14,943 nt of DNA from JBGPIK01 sp041484845 (GTDB taxonomy: Bacteria > Desulfobacterota > Binatia > UBA9968), in assembly GCA_041484845.1 (NCBI GenBank), contig JBGPIK010000138.1, positions 1 through 14,943 on the forward strand. The letters run 5' to 3'. A program made the position numbers and the translations under genes. The notes below the pieces were generated by a model, which made no database searches, was not told the origin of the DNA, and worked only from the letters and a program-made list of their open reading frames with translations. Shown piece after piece: positions 14,373-14,943 of the stretch. Each line of letters starts with the position of its first letter. The stretch's first letter is position 1.

Positions 14373-14550
14373 TTGAATGTCTTGAAGCATCTGAACTGCT
14401 TGAACGAATCGACCTGCCCGCCGCCCGGCAGGGGGGAGCGGTTGAACGTCTGGAACGGTTTGAACTACCGTTTGGCCTTGAACATTGAACTTTGAACCGC
14501 CGGCAGGCGTTGAACGGCTTAAACTTTTTAGAAAACATGTGACACGTTTC
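14373..14550. repeat. TTGAACG 9-bp-period repeat block C with conserved tail
   Basis: Hexamers occur at 14373, 14382, 14391 and 14400 (nine bases apart), 14442, 14451 and 14460 (nine apart), then 14478, 14485, 14492, 14510 and 14519. An inverted repeat, CCTGCC (14413-14418) and GGCAGG (14427-14432), interrupts the array. The block ends with TTTTTAGAAAACATGTGAC and ACGTTTC (to 14550). The stretch 14551-14690 shows no gene. Confidence 0.75.
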
Positions 14551-14690
14551 TACTGTGAAAGGGGTCACCCATTAGCAGGCAGGTCAAGAGGCACAGACGT
14601 TTCCTGTGAAAAGAATTTTCTTCTTTCCCGTTTTTTCTTCTCGCACAGTCCGTGATCGTTCGGTAACGCGCCCCTGTTTTCTTTTCATGC

Positions 14691-14713
14691 GGTGTCGGAC
14701 GCTGGTCCGCACC
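14691..14713. repeat. REP-like hairpin upstream of the RAYT transposase
   Basis: GGTG-T-CGGAC and GTCCG-CACC form a nine-pair stem with one bulged base around the loop GCTG. A second short hairpin, CCCATC-AG-GATGGG, follows at 14719-14732. Bulged hairpins of this size are typical of REP sequences mobilised by tyrosine transposases, but copy number cannot be judged in this window. Confidence 0.5.
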
Positions 14714-14731
14714 AGTCACCCATCAGGATGG

Positions 14732-14786
14732 GGTCACACTACGGCAGGTCACACTACGGGGTCAGGTCACACTACGGGGTCAGGTC
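14732..14786 (+). repeat. Tandem repeat, unit GGTCACACTACGGGGTCA
   Basis: Two perfect 18-bp units (14747-14764 and 14765-14782) are preceded by a shortened unit (14732-14746) and followed by the first four bases of another. They lie about 45 bases before the transposase start and may be part of the element's 5' end. Confidence 0.85.
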
Positions 14787-14828
14787 TTGTATCTTGTTAT
14801 CCGCGAGCGGTTGTGATACGGGCCATTC

Positions 14829-14943
14829 ATGGCTCGTCCTCTCAGAGTAGAATTTGACGGCGCGTTGTACCACGTGACCTCGCGCGGCAACGCGCGGGAG
14901 GATATCTTTGACGGAGCTGGGGACCGCCAAGCCTTCTTGGAGA
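14829..14943 (+). CDS. REP-associated tyrosine transposase (RAYT), 5' part only
   Basis: The 38 visible residues, MARPLRVEFDGALYHVTSRG followed by NAREDIF, match the highly conserved N-terminus of Y1/IS200-like REP-associated transposases. The HUH and tyrosine residues would lie further on, beyond the window edge, so activity cannot be judged. These enzymes are thought to spread REP hairpins as single-stranded DNA; a candidate hairpin and an 18-bp tandem repeat lie just upstream. No strong ribosome binding site precedes the ATG (only GGGCC nearby), and a small hairpin, CCGC-GA-GCGG, sits at 14801-14810. Confidence 0.85.
   Translation, partial: MARPLRVEFDGALYHVTSRGNAREDIFDGAGDRQAFLE

Noticed and set aside
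11676..14550. TTGAACG blocks as a CRISPR array
   Set aside because: The units are short, degenerate and nine bases apart with no unique spacers, and no cas genes are present.
1..14943. tRNA or rRNA genes
   Set aside because: I saw no cloverleaf or ribosomal RNA sequence on either strand by eye.

Overview
The window reads as an accessory-rich stretch of chromosome from an environmental Gram-negative bacterium. A Planctomycetes/Verrucomicrobia-style ECF sigma factor with a Ser/Thr kinase, a fused LplT-Aas lipid-repair enzyme, biotin synthase and a REP-associated tyrosine transposase (RAYT) fit several groups: PVC phyla, NC10, Nitrospirota and the former Deltaproteobacteria. The sequence alone does not settle which. 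The first ~100 bases are homopolymer-rich and look like a contig-end artefact.

Layout. 114-4017 is a signalling block: an exported cysteine-containing protein on the minus strand, divergent from an ECF sigma factor whose stop codon overlaps the start of a membrane Ser/Thr kinase with a periplasmic Cache-like sensor. 4079-5357 (minus strand) holds an orphan Imm35-like gene and a Phd/YefM antitoxin plus PIN toxin operon with a readable promoter and palindromic operator. 5510-6831 holds bioB between two hairpin repeats of one family. 6898-10299 is one large gene fusing an MFS flippase, a PlsC acyltransferase and an acyl-ACP synthetase. 10461-11679 (plus strand) has an HTH-only protein overlapping a full WYL-domain regulator.

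From 11676 to the right edge the window is a patchwork of small modules and repeats: a second antitoxin/PIN pair whose toxin has lost its canonical start, a pRiA4b ORF-3-like protein, a DUF4258-like gene broken by an apparent one-base deletion, a DUF2283 gene, and the first 38 codons of a RAYT transposase. Three blocks of a degenerate 9-bp-period TTGAACG repeat, each ending in a shared ATGTGAC-type tail, separate these modules. A hairpin and an 18-bp tandem repeat lie just before the transposase.

How the genes work together. The best candidate for a coherent system is the sigma factor-kinase pair. The sigma factor carries LQPTALVHEAY where most ECF factors have an acidic DAED-type segment, so it may be switched on by phosphorylation from the co-transcribed kinase after the Cache-like domain senses a periplasmic ligand. 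bioB and the LplT-Aas fusion both serve fatty-acid and phospholipid metabolism but are separated by a repeat. The right half looks like a turnover zone for toxin-antitoxin-type modules, with two of the three pairs damaged.
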